A stretch of DNA of 64,000 nt from Pseudomonas sp. GV085 (GCF_003050925.1 NZ_QAOV01000014.1:116317-180316), one strand, 5' to 3'. Counted from the stretch's first letter, positions 24,518 through 34,345 are shown. Made by a program: numbers and translations. The notes: generated by a model from the sequence alone, not told the origin.

Positions 24518-27500
24518 ATGCGCTTCCAGAAAGCATTATTTATGTCAAACTTTGGTGTCGACATGGGTTTGCCCGAGTTCCGAGTTGGCTCGTATGCGAC
24601 CTATCTTTTGCCATTCAGCAAGGTTTTTGAGAAAGCCACTGGAGGCGAAAGCAAATTTCTATTGGGTTCTCATACCCTTGACCTTCTTAACCGAAAAAGC
24701 AAGGTTACCGAAATCAATGCAAAAAATAGCTTTGTTGTAAAGGGAACCGAATATGCCAATCTTTTTGGATTGGGGGATGACTTTCTCCTTGAGAGCTATA
24801 ACGACAACTTTGAAGAAAAAGAAGAACGATATACAACCTACTTTAAAGGCTTGTTCGGTAACTGGCAACCAGATGTAATTTTTTGCTGGGAGTTCCCAAC
24901 AACCTTCTTTAGAAGATTATTCCCGCAGGCATTGGTACTGGATATCATGCCAGGGGCATACATGCGACCACCCTACCCGAAAACCATCAGCGTAGATCCA
25001 GTCGGCCTGTATGCAAATTCCTTCCTCCAGAACTATGATGAATCCCAGGACTTTAGCGTACTCGATGACACTAACGAATTCCTGAAAATCCGCGATCTGT
25101 ACAGCCATTATTTCAATCATGACACAGACGTCAAAGATGTAATTCTGGACCTGGTTGATCCAAACCGAAAATTTGATAAGTACTGGTTAGTACCAATGCA
25201 AATCTCGGGCTATTTTGGATTTTATGAAAACTGCAAATATAAAGATCAATTCGAGTTCCTGACTGACGTACTGGAAAAAGCGCCGAAAAATGTTGGAGTA
25301 ATTGCTACCCAATACATCGGCAGCCTAGTATCTGAAAAAACACTAAACAATCGCAACCTTGGATACATTCGCGGTCTGTACCAAAACTTTTTGTACAGCA
25401 CTGAGTTTGAAAAGCTAGACAATATCTCCCAGTACATCGCACCATGGGCTGATAGCGTAATAACCGTTTCCAGCACACTTGGATTCCAAGCACTGCTACA
25501 CGGTAAAAAATTAATATCTCCGTCAACATCGCATCTATCTTATATCTCTTCAGATTATGAAGAAAGTTCGCGCAAGCCAAACGAAAACCTCATCGCCTCA
25601 CTGTTTTGCCGTCAGAATATACTCGTCGAAAAGATTTTGAATGACACCGGCTACTTCAAATCCATCCTGACAGGTTTGGATGGGCGGAAAAGTGATTCCG
25701 CAATAGATGTATTGTCCGCCCTTCCAAAGCCGACGAATCTTTACAAAGACTACCTGTCGCTTTCTCCATTCAGTGGCGCGGACAACCAGATCAAAAAAAT
25801 GGGTGGAATTGTAAGCAGCAAGAAAAATTCGCTACGCAGTTTGCTTGATCGCATCGAAAAACACGAAATCGTATCGTTTGACATCTTCGACACCCTTCTC
25901 AGAAGAACCGTATTCAAACCCGAAGACGTATTTGTGTTAATCCAGAAAAAACTGGAAACAGAACACAAAGACTTGCTACCACCTGTCTTTGTTAAACGAT
26001 TCCCTGAACTTAGAATCGGATTTGAACGCCAGCTTCGTAAAGAATATGACCAACTGCACAACACTACAGATGTGTACGCAGAAAAAAACGAAGAGTTCTA
26101 TACCGCCGAAGTATATCAGCGCATGCTGTCATCTTTTGGGCTAAGTGCCGAACTGTCTCAGCAATTACTTGAAATTGAGCAAGAGACCGAGCACTCAGTT
26201 CTTGAGGCACGCTCGCTTGGTAAGGCATTGTATGATTTTGCCATTGCCAAAGAAAAACGTGTACTGCTCATTTCCGACTTCACCCACAATGAACTATTTG
26301 TGAGTAAAGCACTTCAGCAGTGTGGGTATACAGGATACGAAAAGTTATATGTATCTTCTGAAGTAGGTTTGAAAAAGCACTCTGGCAACCTATTTAAGCA
26401 CGTCATCGAAGATCTTGAAATCAAGCCAGAATCAATTATTCACATTGGTGATAACTCTACTGGTGATTTCCTACGCGCCATAAACAACTCAATATTCCCG
26501 ACAAAAATACTTGCAACCAGAGAACGCGTAAATCACGTTTTCAAAAATCGCGGCCTGGATCTCGCCGTATTCGATCAAAGCTTTTATTTGCGCACAGTAG
26601 CCAACCTGTACGCAGAAGAATACTATGATGCTCTGTTGGTAGCAGGCGACAAACCTGTAGAAAGCGCAAAAGAGAGACGCGATCTCTTCTCCACCCCAAG
26701 TGAATTTGGTTTCTTGGCATTAGCCCCGGTTATCTATGAGTTCACTAAGTGGATACTGGATAACGCAATAAAGCAAAACTGTAAAAAAGTGCTGTTTTTT
26801 GCCCGCGACTGCTTCCTGCCTTACGAAATTTCCAAAAAACTTGTTGAAAGCATTGAGAAATATCGTGACCTCCAACCCATCTATCTTGCTGTGTCCAGAA
26901 AAGCACTAACATGCCTAAACCTGCATCAACCCGATGATTGCTTCAAAGTCCGTCTGGATGACTTCTCCCGTCATAAGACACTGGCCGAGCTATTAGATAG
27001 CAGATTTAAAATCGACCCGACCCGAGTAAGTGATTTGCACCTCAACAAGTGGAATATTGATAGCGTTCAAACGCTGGTCAAAGACACTACTCTGGGGGCG
27101 ATCTACGGGCTAGTACATGAATACCTCAAAGACGACTGGCAGGCATGGAACGACGTTAATGGTGTATCCAAAGTAGCCTTCAGAACGTATCTCGAAGAAA
27201 ATGGCGCGCATGAATCAGATGATGTGGTAGCTGTAGACTTCGGATACAAAGGTTCGGCTCATTCTGTGGTATCCGAGTATTTCTCAAAGAAATTCATCCC
27301 TCTATTCTTCATGACATACAATGGAGAGATGGGTAATGATCCGTACCCAGAAGCGAAAGCATATCTCTTCAACAACATGAACGTCAGACATAAAGCATGC
27401 ACACCGCTTATTTCTCACAATTTGATTATTGAGACATTAATAAACGAACCTTTGGGCAGCCTCAGCGCTTATACTTTGATTGACGGAAAAGTCCAGCTTG

Positions 27501-28228
27501 AGCGCGAAGAGTTCGAAAGCGACGCACACACAATAAAAATCCGAGCCATACACAATGGCGTGCTTAACTTTAGTGACCTATGGATTCAAAAAATAGAAAA
27601 GCTCAATGCACCCATTCAACTAGAAAGCAACTCCGCCACTTACTTGCTTACCACATTCCTCTCGCGCCCAGGAAATATTGACCTTGAAATTCTAAGAGGT
27701 CTCGTTTTTGACAATGCATTCGCAGGCGCAGACAACACTTACATTCTTTCCCCACGCGGGGCAAACGACAACGACATCTGGAAAGAAGGCTTGGCGCTTG
27801 TTAAGAGAAATGCAAAACCGGTAAGTGCCGCTTCTACAGCAGCGACTAATGTCAAAAACATCACAACGGCAATAGTTAAAGCAACTGCTCCGATTGTTAA
27901 AGCAGCTTCGCCCGCAGACAATTCAAAAAACAATAATAGGCCAACCATCGCGCAATCTAAGCGAATGAAAGAGTTGAGCCATATCGATGAAAAAAGCTAT
28001 AAGTCAGTAAAGTCTTTGCATCGAACACAATTTCTGCATGCGCTTTCCTCGATCGCGTACCCAGACAAACAATGCATTATCGACAACTCTTTAATCAACC
28101 TGGTCCCATCGAAAGGCAAAAACTATGTTGCCATCAAATTTCTGAAAGAGAACGGTGGTATCTGGAGCTCAAAACTATCGCTAAAAGACAAACTCTATCT
28201 ATCAGCCTCTAATTTCAAAGGGAAATAG
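24518..28228 (+). CDS. Large capsule biosynthesis fusion: glycosyltransferase-like plus HAD/COG5610-like protein
   Basis: 1236 residues, much more AT-rich than kpsMTED. Residues 1 to about 430 look like a GT-B or Capsule_synth-type transferase; near 308-340 PWADSVITVSSTLGFQALLHGK resembles the donor-site region of KpsC/KpsS. A HAD phosphatase-like core follows: motif I VSFDIFDTLL (D455, D458), motif II SDFTHN, Lys at about 619-620, and motif IV HIGDNSTGDF (D645). About 740-1090 is the region paired with such HADs in COG5610-type proteins (VLFFARDCFLP, VVAVDFGYKGSAHS). A Thr/Ala/Lys linker (about 1105-1150) and a basic tail close it. AGGA precedes the ATG by 8 bp. Likely the serotype-specific polymerase or a sugar-phosphate transferase; activity is inferred. 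Confidence 0.7.
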   Translation: MRFQKALFMSNFGVDMGLPEFRVGSYATYLLPFSKVFEKATGGESKFLLGSHTLDLLNRKSKVTEINAKNSFVVKGTEYANLFGLGDDFLLESYNDNFEEKEERYTTYFKGLFGNWQPDVIFCWEFPTTFFRRLFPQALVLDIMPGAYMRPPYPKTISVDPVGLYANSFLQNYDESQDFSVLDDTNEFLKIRDLYSHYFNHDTDVKDVILDLVDPNRKFDKYWLVPMQISGYFGFYENCKYKDQFEFLTDVLEKAPKNVGVIATQYIGSLVSEKTLNNRNLGYIRGLYQNFLYSTEFEKLDNISQYIAPWADSVITVSSTLGFQALLHGKKLISPSTSHLSYISSDYEESSRKPNENLIASLFCRQNILVEKILNDTGYFKSILTGLDGRKSDSAIDVLSALPKPTNLYKDYLSLSPFSGADNQIKKMGGIVSSKKNSLRSLLDRIEKHEIVSFDIFDTLLRRTVFKPEDVFVLIQKKLETEHKDLLPPVFVKRFPELRIGFERQLRKEYDQLHNTTDVYAEKNEEFYTAEVYQRMLSSFGLSAELSQQLLEIEQETEHSVLEARSLGKALYDFAIAKEKRVLLISDFTHNELFVSKALQQCGYTGYEKLYVSSEVGLKKHSGNLFKHVIEDLEIKPESIIHIGDNSTGDFLRAINNSIFPTKILATRERVNHVFKNRGLDLAVFDQSFYLRTVANLYAEEYYDALLVAGDKPVESAKERRDLFSTPSEFGFLALAPVIYEFTKWILDNAIKQNCKKVLFFARDCFLPYEISKKLVESIEKYRDLQPIYLAVSRKALTCLNLHQPDDCFKVRLDDFSRHKTLAELLDSRFKIDPTRVSDLHLNKWNIDSVQTLVKDTTLGAIYGLVHEYLKDDWQAWNDVNGVSKVAFRTYLEENGAHESDDVVAVDFGYKGSAHSVVSEYFSKKFIPLFFMTYNGEMGNDPYPEAKAYLFNNMNVRHKACTPLISHNLIIETLINEPLGSLSAYTLIDGKVQLEREEFESDAHTIKIRAIHNGVLNFSDLWIQKIEKLNAPIQLESNSATYLLTTFLSRPGNIDLEILRGLVFDNAFAGADNTYILSPRGANDNDIWKEGLALVKRNAKPVSAASTAATNVKNITTAIVKATAPIVKAASPADNSKNNNRPTIAQSKRMKELSHIDEKSYKSVKSLHRTQFLHALSSIAYPDKQCIIDNSLINLVPSKGKNYVAIKFLKENGGIWSSKLSLKDKLYLSASNFKGK

Positions 28229-28239
28229 TGAACACGGCA

Positions 28240-28259
28240 TGCGCAGTGAAAACTGCGCA
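28240..28259 (+). other. GAAA-tetraloop hairpin after the fusion gene
   Basis: A perfect 8-bp stem TGCGCAGT / ACTGCGCA closed by a GAAA (GNRA) loop, 11 bp after the stop codon. No T run follows, so it is more likely an mRNA 3'-end stabiliser or attenuator than a strong terminator. Confidence 0.55.
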
Positions 28260-28699
28260 CACCTCCATCATATATACTATTTATAATACCCATAAAATGG
28301 CGCGCCAAACCACCTTGGTGATAACCCTGGCCAAGACTGGCAAAAAAAATCAGGCTAAGACCAGTTTTGACAGGTGCAATACTTTCAAATGCTACACGTA
28401 CTGGATCCAATTTTTGGCAAGAAATAGGATCAGTTCTCGCCTGCCCTCACCTCCCTCGCATACCTGAACGTCTCCTCAGTTTTTCAGGACATCGAACTGA
28501 TTGCTCGCCTAGGCGCTGTCTCGGCTACTTTCAGTAATTTATGCTTTCAGACGAAGATGTGATGCCGTTTATTGAGGCAGCAGACAACATTCGCGTACGA
28601 TGTCAGCTATTTAGGTTTCCCGGACGCTGCCGATACAGCCTTTTAGGAACCAGTTTTGGGCTGGCATGCATGGACTGCTCTGAAAGAGAGTCATACTTC
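28260..28699. other. Gene-poor stretch between the fusion gene and the acetyltransferase
   Basis: 440 bp with no reading frame I can support. Short frames on both strands give no recognisable protein. Base composition is mixed (AT-rich to about 28300, then moderate), as in a scar of past rearrangement. A long in-frame extension of the acetyltransferase frame back to 28541 is present but looks non-coding. Confidence 0.4.
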
Positions 28700-29446
28700 A
28701 TGACCACGATCAATAATAATTTTTATAGCTTTTCGAGGACGGTAATGCAGGATCAATTTAAAGCAAAGTTTTCAGGCCAAAGTAAGGTTGTATATGAAAA
28801 GCCCTGCATTGCGAATCAAGCAACAACCATAATCGGACTTTGTGAATTTGGTGCATACAGCTACTTTGGGGACGGCAGCTTGATTGGATCTTGCAAAATC
28901 GGGAGATTTTGCTCTATCGCACCAGGAGTAAAAATTGCGCTCGGGGAGCACCCTTTAAGTAACATTTCTACTCACCCTTTATTCTTTGCATCCAAGAATG
29001 GCTTTCAGGTCCCAGATGGAATTGGCACACCGAGAGACCTCAGAGAGAAAAAATACAGTGCAGCCGTAATTGGAAACGACGTTTGGATTGGTGCCAACGC
29101 TGTGATTTGTCGGGGGGTGACAATTGGGAATGGTGCTGTTGTTGCCGCTGGAGCAGTCGTAACTGGAGATGTTGAACCTTACTCTATAGTTGGCGGCCTT
29201 CCAGCAAGACACCTAAAATACAGATTTGACGAAGAAACTATAAATATTTTACAAAAAAGCGAATGGTGGAACTATAAAGTTGAAAATTTTGTAGGACTTC
29301 CAGCATCAAACCCTAAACTTTTTGCAGAACAACTTTCCTTGATTGGAGAAAAAGCAAATTACGTTGTTATATCCGAGAGCGGCAGAGACGGAAAAACCGT
29401 ATTGTCACCGGATATAAAAACACCTCCCGAAAAAAACACAAATTAA
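28700..29446 (+). CDS. CatB-related hexapeptide O-acetyltransferase
   Basis: 248 residues with a left-handed beta-helix: repeats around FGDGSLIGSCKIGRFCSI, then the His-containing loop ALGEHPLSNISTHPLF, then IGNDVWIGANAVICRGVTIG and AVVAAGAVVTGDVEPYSIVGG. This is the xenobiotic/CatB acetyltransferase class used for sugar O-acetylation in capsule loci. The start is uncertain: ATG 28700 (MTTINNNFY) or ATG 28745, which has GAGGA 6 bp upstream and would give 233 residues. AT-rich like the fusion gene. Probably O-acetylates the capsule repeat. Confidence 0.85.
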   Translation: MTTINNNFYSFSRTVMQDQFKAKFSGQSKVVYEKPCIANQATTIIGLCEFGAYSYFGDGSLIGSCKIGRFCSIAPGVKIALGEHPLSNISTHPLFFASKNGFQVPDGIGTPRDLREKKYSAAVIGNDVWIGANAVICRGVTIGNGAVVAAGAVVTGDVEPYSIVGGLPARHLKYRFDEETINILQKSEWWNYKVENFVGLPASNPKLFAEQLSLIGEKANYVVISESGRDGKTVLSPDIKTPPEKNTN

Positions 29447-29481
29447 TTCCAGATACTACATATCTACGCTTTCCAATTTTC

Positions 29482-29506
29482 AAGCCCGCCATACGCGGGC
29501 TTTTTT
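29482..29506 (+). terminator. Terminator after the acetyltransferase
   Basis: Stem AAGCCCGC/GCGGGCTT (5-nt loop) followed by TTTTTT, 36 bp after the stop. It ends the plus-strand part of the locus; kpsF converges from the other side. The bases 29507-29695 hold no supported gene. Confidence 0.9.
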
Positions 29507-29695
29507 ATGAACAAAGAGAAGCCAATATTCAAACAAGAAAAACCGCAAGCACACCAACACCAAAGTGTGGCAGCAACACACATTCCGAAAGATGACGCCA
29601 AGGCGTCATCGCCACCATGCTTACACATTAAGTTTATACAGAACGCAGACTCAGGCCTGGCTCTGATGATCCCACGTCGTGAGAATGCTCAGTAA

Positions 29696-30628
29696 TCAGT
29701 CGAAAATTTCCACCACACCCACTACAGCGTTATCGCTATTGGTAACCGCTAGGGCACGGATCTTGTTATCGAGCATGTACGCTTCTGCTTCCGACAACTG
29801 TGCATCATCCTTGATGGTACGCGGGTTGGCGGTCATGAAGCTGGCGACGCTTTCACGCACTACCCCTTCATTTTCCAGCAGCGCACGGCGTAGGTCACCA
29901 TCAGTGACGATACCGACCAAAGCGCCCTTATCCATGACCACGGTCAGACCCAAGCGGCTTTGGGTCATCACCAGTAGACAGTCGTGGAAGCTGGTGCCCG
30001 GCGTGACGATTGGTGCCGGCGAGTGCATAACGTCGCTGACGCGGGTCAGCAGCTTGCGCCCCAGGCTGCCACCCGGGTGGTAACGGGCGAAGTCCATCGG
30101 CTTGAATTGAATGGCTTCAATCAAGGCCACAGCCAAGGCATCACCCATTGCCATGGTTGCAAGGGTGGAGGTGGTCGGTGCCAGGTTGTTCGGACAAACC
30201 TCGCGCTCGACAGAGATGTCCAGCCAGATATCCGCGTGGCTGGCCAGGGTCGACTTACCGTTGCCAGTCATGGCGATGATCTTGTTATCGAAGGACTTTA
30301 GGCTCGGGATAAGCTTGATGACTTCTTCGGTTTCGCCGCTGTAGGAAATCAGAATCAACACGTCGATCGGCTTGAGCATGCCCAAGTCACCATGGAAGGC
30401 TTCGGCCGGGTGCAGGAAGAAACTCGGGGTGCCGGTGGAGGCGAAGGTCGCGACCATCTTTTGCCCGATCAAACCGGACTTGCCCATACCGCACACGACG
30501 GTGCGGCCTTTGCAACCGAGGATCAATTCAACGGCCCGCTGAAATTCGCCGTCCAGGCGTTCTGCCAGTTGGCTGATGGCTTGCGCCTGGGCGCTGAGCG
30601 CTTCTTTGGCAATTGGAAGGTGATTCAT
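29696..30628 (-). CDS. kpsF: Arabinose-5-phosphate isomerase
   Basis: 310 residues. A SIS domain (about 40-180: CGMGKSGLIGQKMVATFASTG, then ISYSGETEEVI) is followed by two CBS domains (about 205-310, GIVTDGDLRRAL). It converts ribulose-5-P to arabinose-5-P, the first step to Kdo. In capsule loci this paralogue of KdsD is KpsF/GutQ. Here it is transcribed opposite to the flanking capsule genes and divergently from kpsC. No kpsU (CMP-Kdo synthetase) accompanies it. Confidence 0.92.
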   Translation of the reverse strand: MNHLPIAKEALSAQAQAISQLAERLDGEFQRAVELILGCKGRTVVCGMGKSGLIGQKMVATFASTGTPSFFLHPAEAFHGDLGMLKPIDVLILISYSGETEEVIKLIPSLKSFDNKIIAMTGNGKSTLASHADIWLDISVEREVCPNNLAPTTSTLATMAMGDALAVALIEAIQFKPMDFARYHPGGSLGRKLLTRVSDVMHSPAPIVTPGTSFHDCLLVMTQSRLGLTVVMDKGALVGIVTDGDLRRALLENEGVVRESVASFMTANPRTIKDDAQLSEAEAYMLDNKIRALAVTNSDNAVVGVVEIFD

Positions 30629-31052
30629 GGGAAATCGATCGATCCTTGATTTAAGTGGCGCGTATGTTAACGACTCAATAGCCTGACGGAAACTAACGTT
30701 ATATCAACCCAGGGAAAATAGTCACTTTTCTGTGTCGCCGAGAGCTCGAACATGGCAGTTGCCGGTTGGAGATTTTTGATGTCGCCCCATTTTGATCGAC
30801 TGTTACAGAAGGTACGCAAGGACTCCTCGCCTTTCAGGTGCCAATAGTCATACCGCACGACTCAACGCCGGCAGTGCCCCTCCTCTGAGCAACACCCAAT
30901 GTTTGTAGGTCATTTCCCACTTTTTATCGTTATAAATTGTCGACTTTGTATTATCATCCGCCCCACTTATGAAAGAGCGTTGCCTGAGACGCTTTGGATT
31001 TTTTGCGCGTCTCGCAAGCGAGTGCGTCACCTAGGGATACCTGCTGTTTTTC
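30629..31052. other. Divergent regulatory region between kpsF and kpsC
   Basis: 424 bp with no gene. The right half is AT-rich: CTTTTTATCGTTATAAATTG (about 30920-30940) and TGTATTATCATCC (about 30948) contain -10-like hexamers (TATAAA, TATTAT) facing kpsC. No clear -35 partner, no ops/JUMPstart element and no strong hairpin was found. Confidence 0.4.
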
Positions 31053-33086
31053 ATGGACAAAAACCTCCTGAATCGGCCGTGCTTGCTGGTGCTGTCTAAA
31101 GGCGCCCAGCAAGTTGCCACGCTCCCCGCCCTGTTGCCCGACTATCGATTACTGCCTGGTTCGACTCGTGACGTCGCTCAGGCCGATGTGTTGCTGGCGT
31201 GGGGTCGCAAGCCAAGCGCCCTGTTTGCCCAACGGGAAGCACAAAAAGCCGGTCTGCCTGTGCTGTCGGTAGAGGATGGTTTTTTGCGTTCGGTGGGCCT
31301 TGGTGCGGATGAGCCGCCGCTGTCGCTGATCGTCGATGACCTGGGCATTTATTACGATGCCGATAATCCGTCGCGCCTGGAAGTATTGATCCCGACATCC
31401 TTGGGTGAGTCTCAGACTCTCCGCGCCCGGGCCTTGCAGGCGAGCTGGCGGGAAGAGCGCGTTTCCAAGTACAACAGCGCCCGCATCGAACAATGCCATT
31501 TACCGCAACCTTGCGTTTTGGTCGCTGACCAGACCAAGGGCGATGCCTCACTTCAGGGCGCCGGCGAGGCTGATTTTGAGCGCATGCTCCAGGCTGCACT
31601 CGATGAGCATCCTCAGTGCATTGTCGTGGTGAAGATCCACCCGGATGTCGTGGCAGGCCGCAAGCAAGGCCACTTTGATCTTGAAGCGCTGAGCAATCGG
31701 CCGCGCGTCCATGTGATCAGCCGTAATGTTCATCCTGCCGAGTTACTGAGCGAAGTTCAGGCGGTGTATGTGATGACCTCGCAACTGGGCTTCGACGCGC
31801 TGTTGTCGGACGTGCCGGTGCACACTTTCGGCATGCCGTTTTATGCCGGCTGGGGTTTGACCGTGGATGCCCTGCCCGCTCCCGAGCGGCGCCAGCCGGT
31901 CAGTCTTGAGCAATTGGTGCATGCGGCGCTGGTGGAGTACCCGCGTTATGTCGACCCGGAGACGGGCGCGCCGTGCCAACCCGAGACTGTGCTGGCATGG
32001 CTGGGGTTGCAGCGACGGATGCGCAGTCGCTTGCCGCAGGACTTGCAGATGGTTGGTTTCAGCAAGTGGAAACGGCCGTTGGTGCTGGACTTTTTCAATG
32101 GTTCATCCACCCGGTTTGCCGCGCCTTCCAGACGTTCGAAGCCCCCTGCAATGGTGGTCAGCTGGGGTTGCCAGCACGACTCGGCACTGGCGCAACAGCA
32201 CCACACCAACCACCTGGGCCGCGTCGAAGACGGCTTCCTCCGTTCAGTCGGCCTGGGCGCGAAGAAAACCCGGCCACTGTCCTGGGTGTTCGACGACCTG
32301 GGCATCTACTACGACGCCACTCGCCCTTCGCGTCTGGAGCAGCTCTTGCAGAACGAGTCGTGCCCGCCTGAGTTGTTGCGGCGGGCGGCGGCGCTGCGCG
32401 AAGCGATCTGCGCCGCCGGAGTGACCAAATACAACTTGCCCGGTGCCACGTGGAAACGTCCGCCGGGTGTCGAGCAGGTGATTCTGGTGCCGGGACAAGT
32501 GGAGTCCGACGCCTCGATCCGTTACGGCGCGCACCGCATCCGGCGCAATCTTGATTTGCTCAAGGCAGTGCGCGCCCGCCACCCGATGGCATGGCTGTTG
32601 TACAAGCCGCACCCTGAAGTGCTGGCCGGCACACGCGAGGCTGGCGAGGACGAAGAACACACCAGTCAATGGTGCAACCAGGTGGTGGGCGATGTGCCCT
32701 TCCACGAGCTGTTGTCCGAGGTCGATGAGGTGCATGTGCTGACCTCGCAATCGGGCTTCGAAGCCTTGTTGCGTGGCGTGCCGGTGACCACTTACGGCCA
32801 GCCGTTTTATGCCGGCTGGGGCTTGACCCACGATCAGGACCTCAGCCCGCAGGTCCAGGCGCGTCGCACCCGGCGCCTGAGCCTGGACGAACTGGTGGCC
32901 ACGACCCTGATTCGCTACCCGACGTATGTCAGCCGCATTACCCGAAGATTCACCACCCCCGAACGTACGTTAATCGAGATTCAGAACTGGGATGAAGTAC
33001 CTGCGCAAGGAAGAACTCCAACATGGCGAGAGATGATTCAGCGTTTGCTCCTTACTGTCTTGAGACCGTCGCCAAGGAAATTTTAG
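31053..33086 (+). CDS. kpsC: Dual-module beta-Kdo transferase for the capsule linker
   Basis: 677 residues with the tandem module layout of KpsC. Module 1 (about 1-330) has SVEDGFLRSVGLGADE, DDLGIYYDADNPSRLE and MTSQLGFDALL...PFYAGWGLT. Module 2 (about 345-650) repeats it: RVEDGFLRSVGLGAKK, DDLGIYYDATRPSRLE and LTSQSGFEALL...PFYAGWGLT. In E. coli the two modules alternate beta-linkages to extend the poly-Kdo linker on the lipid acceptor in the cytoplasm. First gene of a tight six-gene operon. Confidence 0.93.
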   Translation: MDKNLLNRPCLLVLSKGAQQVATLPALLPDYRLLPGSTRDVAQADVLLAWGRKPSALFAQREAQKAGLPVLSVEDGFLRSVGLGADEPPLSLIVDDLGIYYDADNPSRLEVLIPTSLGESQTLRARALQASWREERVSKYNSARIEQCHLPQPCVLVADQTKGDASLQGAGEADFERMLQAALDEHPQCIVVVKIHPDVVAGRKQGHFDLEALSNRPRVHVISRNVHPAELLSEVQAVYVMTSQLGFDALLSDVPVHTFGMPFYAGWGLTVDALPAPERRQPVSLEQLVHAALVEYPRYVDPETGAPCQPETVLAWLGLQRRMRSRLPQDLQMVGFSKWKRPLVLDFFNGSSTRFAAPSRRSKPPAMVVSWGCQHDSALAQQHHTNHLGRVEDGFLRSVGLGAKKTRPLSWVFDDLGIYYDATRPSRLEQLLQNESCPPELLRRAAALREAICAAGVTKYNLPGATWKRPPGVEQVILVPGQVESDASIRYGAHRIRRNLDLLKAVRARHPMAWLLYKPHPEVLAGTREAGEDEEHTSQWCNQVVGDVPFHELLSEVDEVHVLTSQSGFEALLRGVPVTTYGQPFYAGWGLTHDQDLSPQVQARRTRRLSLDELVATTLIRYPTYVSRITRRFTTPERTLIEIQNWDEVPAQGRTPTWREMIQRLLLTVLRPSPRKF

Positions 33087-33091
33087 TTCCC

Positions 33092-34345
33092 ATGCAACGC
33101 TCCAGACGCCTGGTATCGGTGAAACCACGCAACTCGTTCCTGTTTTTGCAGGGCGTCAGTTCACCGTTTTTTGCACGTCTGGTGCGAGCGCTGCGGGCCG
33201 AGGGACAACGGGTCAAGTCCATCAACTTCAATATGGGCGACACCCTGTACGGCAGCGGCACGCGCGTGTTTTGTTCGGCGCGCCCCGAGCAGTTGAAAGA
33301 CTTCTACAGCCAGTGTTTCAGCGCCGACCAGATTACCGATGTGGTGCTCTTCGGTGACTGCCGCCCCGTGCATCAACCGGCGGTGGAGCTGGCCAAGTCT
33401 CTGGGGATTCGCGTACACGTGTTCGAAGAGGGTTACTTCCGCCCGTACTGGATCACCCTTGAGCGCAATGGCGTGAACAATCACTCGCTACTGCCCCGCG
33501 ATCCGCAGTGGTATCGGGAAGTGGGCAAGTACATCCCGCGCTATCACAACGGCAATTCATTCCGCCTGTCCTTTGCCTCCAGGGCCTTCCATGATGTGAT
33601 GTATCACGTCGGCGGCGCACTGAACAAAGTGGTGTTCCCCCACTATAAAACCCACGCCCCGTTCAACGCGGCCGTGGAGTATGCCGGCTACATTCGCCAG
33701 GGCCTGCGCCTGGTCAGTGCCAGGGGCCGTGACTCCGAGGTCATCAGTGAAGTGGCGCGCAACCGTCACCGAACCTTCCTGTTGCCGCTGCAACTCGACA
33801 GTGATGCGCAGATCCGCGACCACTCGCCCTTCAAGCATATGAAGGATGTGTTGAAACACGTATTGGGCTCGTTTGCCCGCCATGCCGGCAGCGATGCGCG
33901 GCTGGTGGTCAAGAACCATCCGCTGACACCAGGCATCGTCAACTACCACCGCATCACCCGCCGGATTGCCGACAAATTCGGCATTGCCGACCGCGTGGAC
34001 TTCCTCGAAAGCGGCCACATGCCGACACTGCTGTCGCATGTCGCCGGCGTGGTCACGGTCAATAGCACCGTGGGCGGTTCGTCACTGATGCACAACGTGC
34101 CGACCATTGCCCTCAGCGACCCGATCTACAACCTCAAGGGCCTGACCCACCAAGGCGGTCTCGATGATTTCTGGGACAACCCGGAGCCTCCCGACTCCAC
34201 CCTGTTTCAGCGCTTTCGCAGCACGGTCATTCACACCACGCAAGTCAACGGCGGCTTTTACACCCGCTGCGGCATCGACATGGCGGTGAACAATTCCCTG
34301 GAAGTGCTGATGGCCAAAACCTCGAAAATCGAACAGTACCTATGA
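33092..34345 (+). CDS. kpsS: Initiating beta-Kdo transferase for the capsule linker
   Basis: 417 residues. The opening RNSFLFLQGVSSPFFARL, then DVVLFGDCRPVHQPAV, EEGYFRPYWITLE, and the C-terminal HPLTPG...GVVTVNSTVGGSSLMHNVPT follow KpsS. KpsS adds the first Kdo to the lipid acceptor. I chose ATG 33092 because the sequence ahead of FLFLQG then has the family length and clears the kpsC stop by 5 bp; an in-frame ATG at 33023 inside kpsC is possible. The 3' end overlaps the SDR start by 4 bp (ATGA). Confidence 0.9.
   Translation: MQRSRRLVSVKPRNSFLFLQGVSSPFFARLVRALRAEGQRVKSINFNMGDTLYGSGTRVFCSARPEQLKDFYSQCFSADQITDVVLFGDCRPVHQPAVELAKSLGIRVHVFEEGYFRPYWITLERNGVNNHSLLPRDPQWYREVGKYIPRYHNGNSFRLSFASRAFHDVMYHVGGALNKVVFPHYKTHAPFNAAVEYAGYIRQGLRLVSARGRDSEVISEVARNRHRTFLLPLQLDSDAQIRDHSPFKHMKDVLKHVLGSFARHAGSDARLVVKNHPLTPGIVNYHRITRRIADKFGIADRVDFLESGHMPTLLSHVAGVVTVNSTVGGSSLMHNVPTIALSDPIYNLKGLTHQGGLDDFWDNPEPPDSTLFQRFRSTVIHTTQVNGGFYTRCGIDMAVNNSLEVLMAKTSKIEQYL

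Noticed and set aside
28228..28540. Possible gene remnants between the fusion gene and the acetyltransferase
   Set aside because: Short frames on both strands were read through; none resembles a transposase or sugar enzyme, so only a gene-poor stretch is reported.
29507..29695. 62-residue plus-strand frame after the acetyltransferase
   Set aside because: It begins at the end of a terminator T run, has no ribosome-binding site, and gives no recognisable protein.
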